Assembly: GCA_029378245.1 (NCBI GenBank)
Contig: JARKIF010000006.1
Location: 1,116,001 to 1,180,000, forward strand
DNA: 64,000 nt
Direction: 5' to 3'
Origin: Roridomyces roridus
Lineage: Eukaryota; Basidiomycota; Agaricomycetes; Agaricales; Mycenaceae
Positions 21,049-30,699 of the stretch are shown here, in pieces (positions within the stretch are counted from its first letter, which is position 1; each line of letters opens with the position of its first letter). The notes under the pieces were generated by a model that was given only the letters and a program-made list of their open reading frames with translations, ran no database searches and was not told the origin of the DNA. The translations under genes were made by a program, and so were the position numbers.

Positions 21049-24000
21049 CTAGTCTTCCGTCGCCCGCGCACTCCCCCTCAGCTTGCGGCGGTACCTGTCA
21101 TTCGATGTGGGCAACTCCTCATCCGAATCATCGGAAGCAGGGAGGTCGGCCTCACTTTCGTTATCCGACGGTACATCTTCGCCTTCTTCATTACTGAGGT
21201 GCACTCGGTCGAACTGGAAGTCCCGGCCAATGTACATGTCTGTTTCTTCATCTTTCATCAATTCATTCAAGGCTTCAGCCGACAAATCTATCAAGTCGTG
21301 GATATCTTCCGGGAGCTCGATAGCTTTACGTTGCTCAAATGGTACGACTCGGAATTGTGCAATTTTATTCTGAAATACCGAGCCATCCATCTCAGCTACA
21401 ACATAGCTTCCGCCGGCTGTTCTTCGAATAATGATAACTGGCCCGAGGTATCGAGTTGCCATTTTTGTATTCAACGACTTCTCAACCATGGTGTTGCGTA
21501 CCAGCACCAAGTCCCCCGGTTTGAAATCATAATCTTTTATCGTATTCTTGTTTGTTTGCTCATATCTTCGCACAGCGGCGCGCTTCTCAGCATCAACACG
21601 CCGTCGCATTTCTTCAATGTGGGTAGCATGTTTGGCTAGTGCCTGTGCACGGTACCCGATCAATTCTCCTCGAGTGAGCGCCCGGCCGGGATATTCTACC
21701 AACCAAGTGGCCTCCTCAATGTCTAAAGGCAGCAGCGGATGCGCACCTGTAGCCGCGAAATATGGTGAGCATCCCATACCTCGCCGGACAGTTGCACGAT
21801 CCGCCCACAGCATCTGGTGGAAGAACCAGAACCATTTGGAAGGGTTCCCACCAGTGGCCTTGAATAATGCCTGCCGCATATGCCAGTGACCATTTTCAAC
21901 TTTCCCATTGCCTTGTGAGTTGTACGGTGAGACCTTAATCCCATGAATCCCGTATTTCGAAGCCAGATAAGCCACAGCCGCACGGAACGCTGGTGCATTA
22001 TCAGTGACTATCACTTCCGGGCAACCCCAACGGCAAATGATTTCTTCCAGTATGAACAAGGCTAGTGTCCTTGCCTTCTCATTCTTGATCGGTCGAGCCT
22101 CTAACCAGCTGGATAGTGAACATCGCGCATCAACAACCTTGTTGTATCCGTTTGAAGGCACCCCAACCACCATTACATCAATATGTACCTGTTGAAACAG
22201 GGACGGAGTGTAGGTGACCACAGGCGGGATTTTCAACAAGGTCTTCTGCCGAAGCTGGCAAAGTTCGCATGTTTTCACATACCAGCTGATATCGCGCTCC
22301 ATCTCCGGCCACCAAAATCTCAATTCCATGAGAGATTTGGTTGCGTAGAACCCGCGATGGCCGAGGCTATCGTGGGCAGCCCGCATCATATACATACGGT
22401 GCTCTTTATCTACGACTAGCTGGTGAGTTGATCCTTTCTCAGATTTCCGGTATAGCCGTCCTGACTTGTCCAGGAAGAATGATGCTGCGTAACGAACAAA
22501 GGACAAATATTCCTTGTCACTCATGCCCGCCGGACGCTCCAAAGTGTTACGCCACCAGTCACGCATCATCTCTAACCTTCCATCAGCCAACTTCCCTGCA
22601 TTTGTTCTATGATCTTCTACGTATGGTTCCCGCTTCTCGGGGTCATACTTCAATTCAAGTCCGGGAATCATTGGCTCGCCTTCTGGCCGCGGCGCTGATT
22701 TCCCGGACATCTTGTTCTGTGCGAGAACTTTGATACTCCCCGCAGCTATCTCTGCTCGCAGGGTTTGCGTTGCCAAGACTGATGCTTCCACTTCCGTGCA
22801 GAAATCATGGACTGACAGCGCCGGGCCCAGTTTCTCAGATTCTTCGCCGCTGACTCCCTGTAGGAAGCCTCCGCGTGTATCAATTTGCTCCCGGAATTCA
22901 TCGTAGTCTTTGAGCGCGGGCCAGAGTGCACTTTCTGGATGCAACCCTGGCGGCTCATTCATATCAAGATCTTCCCCTGCCGGCGGGTACTTTGGATCTC
23001 CTGGTTGAATCTGACGCCGGGACAAGCCATCAGGACCGAAGGTCTTTCCCGGGACATGCTTCAATCTGAAATGAAACATGAGGATTTCCTCAATCCACCG
23101 ATTTATGGTGGCATTGGGACCCATGCCGGGATGATCCAGCATTCCCTTGAGATATTGTGCGTCGGTTTCAACTACCAGCTTGCGGCAGCCTAACAGCCAA
23201 TATCTCATGTGGTCAAGTGCGCGTTTCAAACCAAAGAGCTCCCGCTTCGGCTGGGAGTAATTCTGTTCCCGGCCATCCAACGGAATGGAGGCGAATCGAG
23301 CGTAGTACTTTTTCTTTGGGTCTTTGGGATCACACTGATAAATGTGAATTCCAACAGCGAGATATGATGTATCCACCGCCATTACAACTTCCGAGGGAGA
23401 GTCATATCTGATCGGTCTCAATGACTCGCAATCTTTCACTAGTTCTTTCAGTGCATCCATGGAGGCTTGTTGCTCCTCGCCCCAAACAAATATCTCTCCC
23501 GCTCGTATCAATTTCTGAATTGGCCGGGCAACAATTGTAAAATCTTGCAGGAACATCCTCATCACTCCGACCGTGCCAAGGAACGCCCGCACATCATGTA
23601 CGTCCTTCAAGGGACCCCAGCGCAAGATAACTCCAACCCTATCTTCATCTGGTTTCATACCCTCGTAGGAACAGACATGCCCGACAACCTTAAACACCGA
23701 CCGTGCAATCTGGATCTTTTTGCCAGCAACTGTTGCCCCGCAATATTCTAATCTCTGCAGAATCCGGTGACAGTCTTGGATGTGCTCCCAAAAGAACCGC
23801 CTGACTCCCGGATTCGCTTTTATTCTTTCTTCTGTTCCATCCGGCAACTCATATCTGGTAGGCGGCCCGCGGACTGGTAAGTCATCGATATACGGCCTCA
23901 CTACGTGCGGGATTTCATCACGCATGATGTAAGTGACATCTTCATGGAAAATTGGAACAGAGTTTGTCCAACCCTGCGGTAATCTGACCAGCCGCAGGGC

Positions 24001-25152
24001 ACCGAACGGTGATTGGAAGGTAGTATAGTCCCGGGACTCTGGGTGCAGCAGACGCTGATTGTACCCTGAGTACAGATCGAAGGTGGAGCCGCAAGCTCTC
24101 CCGGCAAAGCCCTCAGCCAAGTCAGCAGCACCCGGGGGTACACCCGAGTGTGCAATAGTCACGGCGTTCAGTGGCTCCAGTGAGTGTACTAGGCGTAACG
24201 ACTTCTTATCACTCTTGATCACACCGAAATACTTTGTGCGGTAAGCACTGTTCGAGGGCTCGTATATATTTGCTTTAATACTCGCCCTGAGCACTTTGCA
24301 CACCTCCTCCAACTGCCCAGGAGGGATTGGTATATTCCTCTCGACCCAGACTTTATGGTTCGGTTGAACTGGCATTCTGACTTGCGGGAAGAAGTCCTCC
24401 CGGAAGGTGCCGCGTTCTTCATCATTCCAGGCGACTGCCTTTTCATGGAGTGATAGCATATGATGTACGATCTTCATCTCGTCCGGGAGAAGAAATCCAT
24501 CACTATGCATCTCATCAATCATTTCTTTTCTCTCTTGGGTGTATCTTCCAACGGGAGTGAATTCAGGCGGGTGAGCATCGAGCGGGACCATGTTAGCGAG
24601 TGGGTCGCCGATAATGTTCCGCTCAATTCTGAACTCCTCCGGCTGATCTTGAAATACAGGCCGCACTTTCATCGCAACTGGCTTGTATTTCTTTCCCGCG
24701 AAGACCTCCTTCACATCAGTTCTTCCGACAGAGACGGGATCGGTGCGAGTCTTATTACTTTCAAACCCGGGAATCACCCAATCCGCGTACTGACAGCATT
24801 TACATCTGTCTCCCGCCGTGTGCTTCGATCTATCACCCACGTACAAGTAGTCCTCAGCGGGGAATCCGCTCAACTCACTTTCTGCAGGCGGCTCAGCAAA
24901 TACCTGAGCTACATAGTTTCCTTTCAAATTCTCTGGGTCTGATCCACCGTCACACATTCCACGAAACTCCTGGAACATCTGAACGGCAGGGGTATCATTT
25001 TCAACTCCGGGTACCGCAGCATCGAGGTAGGCTAATTTTATCTCGTCTGGAGTAAAACCGCCTTCCCCGCTGTACTGTACCGCTACTATTCTAGCTTCCC
25101 CAGTTTCATCTAATTCAATCTGGACTGCGACTTCTCCTTGACTGTTAATCAA
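21049..25152 (-). CDS. pol: Retrotransposon pol: reverse transcriptase, RNase H, integrase
   Basis: An intact frame of about 1367 residues. The RT shows STFDLYSGYNQ and the catalytic YIDDLPV. RNase H begins MAVDTSYLAVGIHIY and includes ELFGLKRALDHMRYWL and VVETDAQYL. The integrase has an HHCC zinc finger (HDSLGHRGFY...CELCQL) and the DDE core (VHIDVMV, VTDNAPAF, GKVENGHWHM), followed by a GPY/F-like module (KMATRYLGPVIII). An acidic tail closes the protein; no chromodomain is evident. The frame has no ATG at its 5' edge: it starts in the -1 frame relative to protease and stays open upstream through the overlap, so translation needs frameshifting or reinitiation. RT before integrase defines Ty3/gypsy. 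Confidence 0.96.
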   Translation of the reverse strand: MINSQGEVAVQIELDETGEARIVAVQYSGEGGFTPDEIKLAYLDAAVPGVENDTPAVQMFQEFRGMCDGGSDPENLKGNYVAQVFAEPPAESELSGFPAEDYLYVGDRSKHTAGDRCKCCQYADWVIPGFESNKTRTDPVSVGRTDVKEVFAGKKYKPVAMKVRPVFQDQPEEFRIERNIIGDPLANMVPLDAHPPEFTPVGRYTQERKEMIDEMHSDGFLLPDEMKIVHHMLSLHEKAVAWNDEERGTFREDFFPQVRMPVQPNHKVWVERNIPIPPGQLEEVCKVLRASIKANIYEPSNSAYRTKYFGVIKSDKKSLRLVHSLEPLNAVTIAHSGVPPGAADLAEGFAGRACGSTFDLYSGYNQRLLHPESRDYTTFQSPFGALRLVRLPQGWTNSVPIFHEDVTYIMRDEIPHVVRPYIDDLPVRGPPTRYELPDGTEERIKANPGVRRFFWEHIQDCHRILQRLEYCGATVAGKKIQIARSVFKVVGHVCSYEGMKPDEDRVGVILRWGPLKDVHDVRAFLGTVGVMRMFLQDFTIVARPIQKLIRAGEIFVWGEEQQASMDALKELVKDCESLRPIRYDSPSEVVMAVDTSYLAVGIHIYQCDPKDPKKKYYARFASIPLDGREQNYSQPKRELFGLKRALDHMRYWLLGCRKLVVETDAQYLKGMLDHPGMGPNATINRWIEEILMFHFRLKHVPGKTFGPDGLSRRQIQPGDPKYPPAGEDLDMNEPPGLHPESALWPALKDYDEFREQIDTRGGFLQGVSGEESEKLGPALSVHDFCTEVEASVLATQTLRAEIAAGSIKVLAQNKMSGKSAPRPEGEPMIPGLELKYDPEKREPYVEDHRTNAGKLADGRLEMMRDWWRNTLERPAGMSDKEYLSFVRYAASFFLDKSGRLYRKSEKGSTHQLVVDKEHRMYMMRAAHDSLGHRGFYATKSLMELRFWWPEMERDISWYVKTCELCQLRQKTLLKIPPVVTYTPSLFQQVHIDVMVVGVPSNGYNKVVDARCSLSSWLEARPIKNEKARTLALFILEEIICRWGCPEVIVTDNAPAFRAAVAYLASKYGIHGIKVSPYNSQGNGKVENGHWHMRQALFKATGGNPSKWFWFFHQMLWADRATVRRGMGCSPYFAATGAHPLLPLDIEEATWLVEYPGRALTRGELIGYRAQALAKHATHIEEMRRRVDAEKRAAVRRYEQTNKNTIKDYDFKPGDLVLVRNTMVEKSLNTKMATRYLGPVIIIRRTAGGSYVVAEMDGSVFQNKIAQFRVVPFEQRKAIELPEDIHDLIDLSAEALNELMKDEETDMYIGRDFQFDRVHLSNEEGEDVPSDNESEADLPASDDSDEELPTSNDRYRRKLRGSARATED

Positions 25153-26528
25153 ATCATCGAATTCTGAAATTTTGCCTCGGCTGTGGTAGGCTCGGTTTCT
25201 TCCGGCAACTCTGTTGATGTCCCCCGCACTTTGCGCAGTTGCCGTACAGTTCCACGCGGGAATGTTGGCATGGTATATTTGTGCTTCGTAGTGGGGTCAC
25301 ACAGTGTTATGAGCTGTGATCCGTCTGTTTTATTCTGGATGTTGCTCCCGGCGAGAACTTCGAAAGGTCGGCCAAGAAGCACCTTGTAGGCGGGAGCTTT
25401 GATAATGTGCACTTGTAAGTACAGAGTAATCTCGCCGAATCTAAAAGGTACATTCTTGGAGAGACCGACAGATTTCTCCACCTGTCCGTTGGCACTTTGC
25501 ATATAAATGCAAATCTCAGGGTCCCAACCTAATCCCAACTCTACGGCTACTGCTTCAGCCATTGAGACAATTTGGGACCCGCCGTCACAAATTGATTCTT
25601 GTTCTGCGGTTCCGTTGATGAGCGGGTATAGTACCCTAAGTGCTTCTGAGTCGCCGGCCACTCGTTTTGAATCAGCCTCATTCAGAAACACCCGCTTGAG
25701 AGTCCCGGATGCCGGTACCGAAGTAAGATACTGCAGTACTGGATCAGTGACAATCAATGCGCCTTTCGGGACCAGCCCATCAGCTTCAGCGAGAGCCTCG
25801 ATCTGGGTATGGTACGGAAGTTGGCGGGCATCTATCATACCGTCTGGTACGCCGTCTATCAAAGTATCGACGACTTCCCGAGCGGGAGTCTCATCATTCT
25901 GATCTGGATCTTGTTCGATTAGTTCCAAGACCTCGAGCGCATCCTTGATGGGTACGCGAGACTTGGTGAGCAATCCTTTCATTTTCTTCCTCAACCGCGG
26001 GCTCAATTTAATGAGGGTTTCCCAGGAGATGCCAATCTGCGCTTCTTTCAGCAAGCCGGCCACACCTTCTACCTCCTCATCAGAATCCTCATTTTCAATT
26101 GGCGCTCGCAGCCGGTAATTCTTTTCTTTCTTGCCGCCGGCTTCTGGTGGAGCACTCCCGGGTATCATTTGGGTATTTGTGGGAGGTCTCCCGGAACCAG
26201 GTGGCCGGGGCGCGAACTGAACGGGCGGAACATTTCTGTAAGGTAATTCATTCACCTTCCCGTCATCATTATCTGTCTGTGGCGCCGGGGGAGTTTCCTC
26301 CTGCTCCACTTGACTTTCATTTTCATCAGCATCGGTCCTGCGCCTGGTCCGTGCCTTGTTCTTTCCAGAAGCATCACCCACCGGTTTCTTTGGCGGGTGC
26401 TTCTTTTTATCAGATGTCTCCGCCGGCCCACGCAAGGCTGGCGGTACGTAGACTCCATTTCTACGGTCCTCCGGGAGCTCGTTGTGGTTCAAAGAAGAGT
26501 CTACGGCTCCCTTCCTCGAACCACTCAT
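25149..26528 (-). CDS. Retrotransposon protease polyprotein segment
   Basis: A 459-residue frame between gag and pol. The N-terminal 160 residues are charged and disordered. The retropepsin-like core has the active-site region ESICDGGSQIVSM (Asp 315), followed by hydrophobic strands and the second signature KVLLGRPFEVLAG. The triad reads Asp-Gly-Gly where retropepsins usually have Asp-Ser/Thr-Gly; the Asp is kept. The ATG overlaps the gag stop as ATGA and the frame is -1 to gag. A slippery heptamer precedes it, so a Gag-protease fusion by -1 frameshifting is likely. Confidence 0.88.
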   Translation of the reverse strand: MSGSRKGAVDSSLNHNELPEDRRNGVYVPPALRGPAETSDKKKHPPKKPVGDASGKNKARTRRRTDADENESQVEQEETPPAPQTDNDDGKVNELPYRNVPPVQFAPRPPGSGRPPTNTQMIPGSAPPEAGGKKEKNYRLRAPIENEDSDEEVEGVAGLLKEAQIGISWETLIKLSPRLRKKMKGLLTKSRVPIKDALEVLELIEQDPDQNDETPAREVVDTLIDGVPDGMIDARQLPYHTQIEALAEADGLVPKGALIVTDPVLQYLTSVPASGTLKRVFLNEADSKRVAGDSEALRVLYPLINGTAEQESICDGGSQIVSMAEAVAVELGLGWDPEICIYMQSANGQVEKSVGLSKNVPFRFGEITLYLQVHIIKAPAYKVLLGRPFEVLAGSNIQNKTDGSQLITLCDPTTKHKYTMPTFPRGTVRQLRKVRGTSTELPEETEPTTAEAKFQNSMI

Positions 26529-28324
26529 AAATTTGGCTGGCCGGCGCCGTTCCCCGTTCGGGAGGGATTGGCTCTTGTGCCGACCGCAAATTGAGCTTCC
26601 TGACCTGGCTCATTCCCGGAGTTCGCGTTCAAATGCTGCACAGCCGCAAGGACTGTAGCGAGCATATTCTGGTCCACTTGCGCCGGCGTTTGAACCTTAG
26701 GGGGTGGTTGAACACCCCGTCTTGGAACCTGATGATGTTGAATCAATTGTCGGATGAGGTTCTGTTGGTTCTGCTGCTCAACGCGCAAGGCATGGATTTC
26801 TTCTTCTCGGGGATCATAGGCATTCTGAGACTCCTGCGGGTCATAGTATCCATATTCCCCATTATCTTCTTCATAGGCAGCCCAGTCATCCGCAGTCATG
26901 CCTGGCAGCTCAGCAGCTTGTACAAAGTTGCTGGCACTCAAGATATTGACGGAACTGGTGGGCACCCTGAATTCATCCACTATCTGACTCCGGGGTTTGG
27001 ACCCTCCTAACGGTATGGGTGTTCCATCCATAAAGAAGTCCCGGGTGCCAATAGCTTTTATCTTCCCTTCGGCGAGATGCTGTAAGCGACGTGGGCAGGC
27101 GCCAATGAAGTGACCGGTGGTGCGGCAATAATGACACAAGTCCATCCCGGGCGGTCGGCCAAATCTGACTTCTTGCCGGGGTGGCATGGTTTGAGCATCA
27201 GCAGATCCAGTAACGCGTCCGGGAACGGACTTGTACAATTGGCGGATCTGCTCGAAGTCCTCCTTGTGCTTTTTGTCGCTCACATCCATACGGTCCCGCA
27301 TATTCACCAGCGTCAACTTGATCTCTTCTAGCATCTTTGCCGCAAGGCCGCCAGATTCTTCTGACTTCACAGCTCTTTCCGGAGTCAAAGATCTCCCCTT
27401 GCCTTTCGAGCGTCCGCCCATGATGGTTGACATGTACTCCTGGCGGGTATCATGCTTGCGGGACAACTTTCGAGCCTGGGCAATGACCTCCTGGAAAGTA
27501 TAGCCTTTCTCTTCAGTATCTTCTTCGGGTGCTGCTTCCTCATCTGCCGGTGGATCAAGTTTCTCGTTCTCTCGGGCGAAGTCTATCCGGAAGATGACTT
27601 GCTCTCTAAGCCCAGGCGTGAGTTTGTCCAGAAACAGTGGGACAGCTTCCCGGTCAGTGATCAACCCGGAGGTCATCAACTTATCAACTTCAACATTCAT
27701 TGCGCGAACGAGCTTCATGAGCTCCTCGGAATCATTCAGTCCAATCTCCTCAGAGTCGAACTCACTCAAAATGTTTTTCAATTTCTTTATAGAGCCCCGC
27801 TCGCTATTCCTAGCCTCCGGGTAATTCTCTAAGATCTCATTCTTGAATTTCGTGTACGGACCCTTGAAGGATGCGAACTTCCGCCATTGCTCAGCAACTT
27901 GCCGATCCACGTATCTGAGTAGAAGCGTGTTCTTGGCTCCATCGACAGTTCCCGCGATCTCCATCATTCGTTCCATATGATCAAAGAACTGAAGGAGTTT
28001 CTTGGGTTCTTCGTCGCTGAACGACGGTGCATTCTTATCATAGGGTTCGGGGATTTTCTTATCATTTGCCATGATGACAGGTAAAAGGGTTTGTAGGTTT
28101 GGTATAAAGGGTGGGTCCTGGAGGTCTGGTACGTCCGGGGACTGAAGATTTGTGCTATCGGGTTGAAAGCGGGTTTGCGGAGCGGGTGGGCTCGACGCGT
28201 GGGTTTGTTTTAGATTGTGATAGGCCTGAAGCCGCTGTCTGGTCGACTGCGCTGCTTCTTCTCTCGCTTTATTGGCAGGAGAAAGTGAGTCCTGGTTGAC
28301 TGTATCAGTCTCCTCAGTTGTCAC
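26525..28324 (-). CDS. gag: Retrotransposon Gag with a CCHC zinc knuckle
   Basis: A 599-residue frame starts 416 nt inside the 5' LTR boundary. A capsid-like helical region (around 95-255, e.g. KKLLQFFDHMERMMEIAG, VPLFLDKLTPGLREQV) is followed by a basic linker and one zinc knuckle, CHYCRTTGHFIGAC (Cys 397, Cys 400, His 405, Cys 410; CX2CX4HX4C), which binds genomic RNA in related elements. The C-terminus is Gln- and Pro-rich. The length fits Ty3/gypsy Gag. The stop is immediately preceded by AAATTTA. Confidence 0.94.
   Translation of the reverse strand: MTTEETDTVNQDSLSPANKAREEAAQSTRQRLQAYHNLKQTHASSPPAPQTRFQPDSTNLQSPDVPDLQDPPFIPNLQTLLPVIMANDKKIPEPYDKNAPSFSDEEPKKLLQFFDHMERMMEIAGTVDGAKNTLLLRYVDRQVAEQWRKFASFKGPYTKFKNEILENYPEARNSERGSIKKLKNILSEFDSEEIGLNDSEELMKLVRAMNVEVDKLMTSGLITDREAVPLFLDKLTPGLREQVIFRIDFARENEKLDPPADEEAAPEEDTEEKGYTFQEVIAQARKLSRKHDTRQEYMSTIMGGRSKGKGRSLTPERAVKSEESGGLAAKMLEEIKLTLVNMRDRMDVSDKKHKEDFEQIRQLYKSVPGRVTGSADAQTMPPRQEVRFGRPPGMDLCHYCRTTGHFIGACPRRLQHLAEGKIKAIGTRDFFMDGTPIPLGGSKPRSQIVDEFRVPTSSVNILSASNFVQAAELPGMTADDWAAYEEDNGEYGYYDPQESQNAYDPREEEIHALRVEQQNQQNLIRQLIQHHQVPRRGVQPPPKVQTPAQVDQNMLATVLAAVQHLNANSGNEPGQEAQFAVGTRANPSRTGNGAGQPNL
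26528..26534 (-). other. Candidate -1 ribosomal frameshift site at the gag stop
   Basis: On the minus strand the gag frame ends CCA-AAT-TTA-TGA. The heptamer A-AAT-TTA fits the canonical X-XXY-YYZ slippery pattern in the correct phase, and slipping back one base enters the protease frame. No downstream pseudoknot was worked out. Confidence 0.6.
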
Positions 28325-28720
28325 TCGGTTCGAATTCTTGGTCTCTCGAGGCTTGGGTTTGACCCAACTCGAATGAGCGTCTCTAGCGTGTGTGCCGGAG
28401 GCCGTTTCGAGAACAATGAAATTCGGAAGTATGGTTTTTGGTTTGAATTCTGGAGCTAGGGCTCAACAGAATAGGTTTGGTTCAGGAGCAAGGCTCGACC
28501 GAAGAGGTGTGTGTGTTAGGAGCGGGGCTCAACCAACAGAGTGAGATTCCGGGAGCTAGGCTCAACCGAATAGGTTTGCGTTCTGGAGCTAGGGCTCGAC
28601 AGAGAAGTTGTATTCAGGAGCAAGGCTCGACCGAATTGGGGAGTGGCTTTCGTTCACAAAGAGACTGAGTCCCAAATTTTTCCCGGATGGTATTTTTATA
28701 AGCACAATGTATCTTGTCAC
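28325..28720 (-). other. Retrotransposon 5' leader with short tandem repeats
   Basis: Untranslated leader between PBS and gag. Five or more degenerate repeats of 30-45 bp (GGAGCAAGGCTCGACCGAA-like and GGAGCTAGGCTCAACAGAA-like on the plus strand) lie at about 28450-28640. They may be part of the RNA packaging or leader structure. Confidence 0.65.
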
Positions 28721-28738
28721 CCCTCGCGGTGGGCTCCA
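28721..28738 (-). other. Candidate primer-binding site
   Basis: Two nt inside the 5' LTR the minus strand reads TGGAGCCCACCGCGAGGG. It starts with TGG, as complements of tRNA CCA ends do. I could not assign the tRNA; it does not match the initiator tRNA-Met in this window. Confidence 0.65.
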
Positions 28739-28740
28739 GA

Positions 28741-30161
28741 TGAAACGGTGCACCGACGTGCAGCCGTGAAATCAAGACTCAAAATAAGTACGAGCTGAAG
28801 GCGAGTAATCTCAAACCAACAACTAACAAATCTTTAATCCAAATCTCACAACTTCAAATCAATACTTCTCGTGTGTGTGTTCGGGGTGGTAGGACAGGCG
28901 TATCGTCCGTCAAGACCAATGTGCAAATATCAATTCCGCGGGAGCGGGATGTTCAATTCAAAGTAACAGGTAAGCCTGAGTAGTCTTCCCGCAAAGAGGG
29001 TTATCAATGGATTCGGGGATCTCGGGGACGCGAGGTCAACCACACAAGATCAAGCTTGCAAGTATTCAAGTTTCAAGTTTCAAGTCCCGGGGACCAAAGG
29101 TCAACCACGCAAGACAGACAGGGGGGAATGCAAGCAAGCTTTCTATTCGGATTCTAAGGTGAAGTCCCGGAGGAAGCTTCGATTTCAAGTGTAATTCAAA
29201 TCCAATCAATAAATTCTGAGTGATCGTCCAGTTGCCTCCTAAGAGAGCGGTCGGGTCTACTACTGTACACGGTAAACTACTGCGGCTTATATACATTTTG
29301 CGGGCACTGATAAATATGGTATAATTGCGTGCGGATGACACGTCGCATCTTCCCGGGAGGTGTTCCGAGTGACCCTAGGCACTTATTAGGGAAATGGTCC
29401 TGCGGGACATCAATTGCGACAGATTGCGTGCTCGCAACCTCAGTCAGCACATTCGGCCGGCCATCGGCATCTGCCAATGTGTTCCCGCTGGTTGCCGGGA
29501 ACCACGCCGGTGTTCTATCTGGTTTCAATTCATCAGCGGGAGAGATTCCCGGTGACGGATGTCAAACTGTCATGTCGGCACTAAGGCGGCTCGGGAACGG
29601 CACCTCCGGGAAACCTAGCTACCAACCCGGGGGTAGTTTATTAAACTCCCGCGAGATAGGCTTTGATAATGGCTCTGCCCGGAGGATGGCATTTCACATC
29701 CCGCCATGTCCACACTATCTAGTGGCTGTACGGTGCTCGTTTCTTTCAATTCCGTTCAAATTCAGAGTGATCGACCGATCATCTATGATATCATTGATCA
29801 GCGGACTCCCGGGAGGAGCCTCGATCATTTCCAATTCCAAATCATGGTTCCCCGGATAGTGAAGACTGCCCGTGGAATTGGTATAGAGGTTGACCCGAGA
29901 GTCAGTTTCATGGCAGCCAGCGAAAAGGCTTGATGGTTTCTCTTAGTCACCCTTGGTGCAATAGTACGCGGCTGTCAGCCGTTTCCTAGAGCCCGGCAGG
30001 TATGTACATTCCCGCCAGCTTGCGACCATTTAGGGTTTAATATACCGTCCCGAGGAGAACGTATACCCTCTGTAGCCTCATATGCTCGGAGACGTAATAA
30101 GTCTTTGATAAAAGAGCGAAAATTGGTGTATTTCACGCGTAGCCGCATGCACGCCTTATCA
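28741..30161 (-). repeat. 5' LTR of the retrotransposon
   Basis: The right-hand 1421-bp LTR, upstream of gag in the element's orientation and presumably the active promoter. Boundaries are set by the point where identity with the left copy stops on both sides and by TG...CA ends. Confidence 0.95.
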
Positions 30162-30699
30162 ACGGGGTGACACACACGTACACTCGATTCATGTTCCTGG
30201 CCCTTCCTCTTCTGCAGCACCCGGGAGCTCGCGATATACTCGTCGTCCGAAGAATCCTCCTCCTCGTCGTCCGTCGTTACTCGTTTAGTTAGATGTCTTT
30301 GACTGGGAGCAGTAGCACCTGGGGGGAAGTGCTTGGAGAAATCGGGGTCTTTGAGGTGAGCGTAGTCCTCCCCTACGACGTCCCGGGGGGAGTACCCATT
30401 ATCGATTGCCCTCCTGATGGAGCACTGCGAGACACCAAAGATGCGAGCGATACGACGGGTGGACCAGTTGCCATGTGCATATACGGTGCGGCAAATTGCG
30501 CGGCCTTCTCGATTCAACACTCGATTCCGGTGGCTCAAACGACGGTCTTTGATTCGCAGAAAGATACTCATCCGAGTTCCAGGACTCACCTGGCAATCTT
30601 CCGGGTCTTGGTAACGGGTGTATTTGTCCTGAAATTATCGTATGTAGGGTTGTCGCGTTCGCCTGTGTCACTCTCCCAGCCTGAGCGAGCCGCTGGCAT
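30162..30699 (-). pseudogene. Helix-turn-helix gene truncated by the LTR retrotransposon
   Basis: The ATG at 30699 opens exon 1, ending in TRKIAR; after an intron of about 45 bp starting GTGAGTCC, exon 2 encodes LNREGRAICRTVYAHGN, then an HTH (STRRIARIFGVSQCSIRRAI), then DVVGEDYAHLKDPDFSKHFPP and an acidic linker (DDEEEDSSDDEY). The open frame runs through GTACGT, the likely next donor, into the LTR at 30161. No continuation was found beyond the far LTR. It is the third member of the family at 52917 and 55127, which carry SAM-like repeats downstream of this part. It shares a divergent promoter of about 140 bp with the gene at 30839. Confidence 0.8.

Larger units (their letters stand above)
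13520..30161 (-). mobile_element. Complete 16.6-kb Ty3/gypsy-like LTR retrotransposon with antisense cargo
   Basis: Two 1421-bp direct repeats (13520-14940 and 28741-30161), each starting TG and ending CA, bound 13.8 kb of internal DNA. On the minus strand, reading from the right LTR, come a candidate primer-binding site, gag, protease, pol (RT, RNase H, integrase), then about 6.1 kb of non-pol DNA, a polypurine tract and the 3' LTR. RT to RNase H to integrase is the Ty3/gypsy order. All three retroelement frames are open and the LTRs look identical, so insertion was recent and activity is possible. The 6.1-kb segment carries five plus-strand, intron-containing genes. I find no 5-bp target duplication (TGCGA on the left, ACGGG on the right). 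Confidence 0.95.

Noticed and set aside
25160..25180. A-AAA-TTT as a protease-pol slippery site
   Set aside because: It does not fit X-XXY-YYZ, because the middle pair differs. Expression of pol by -1 shift is likely, but this heptamer is not convincing evidence.
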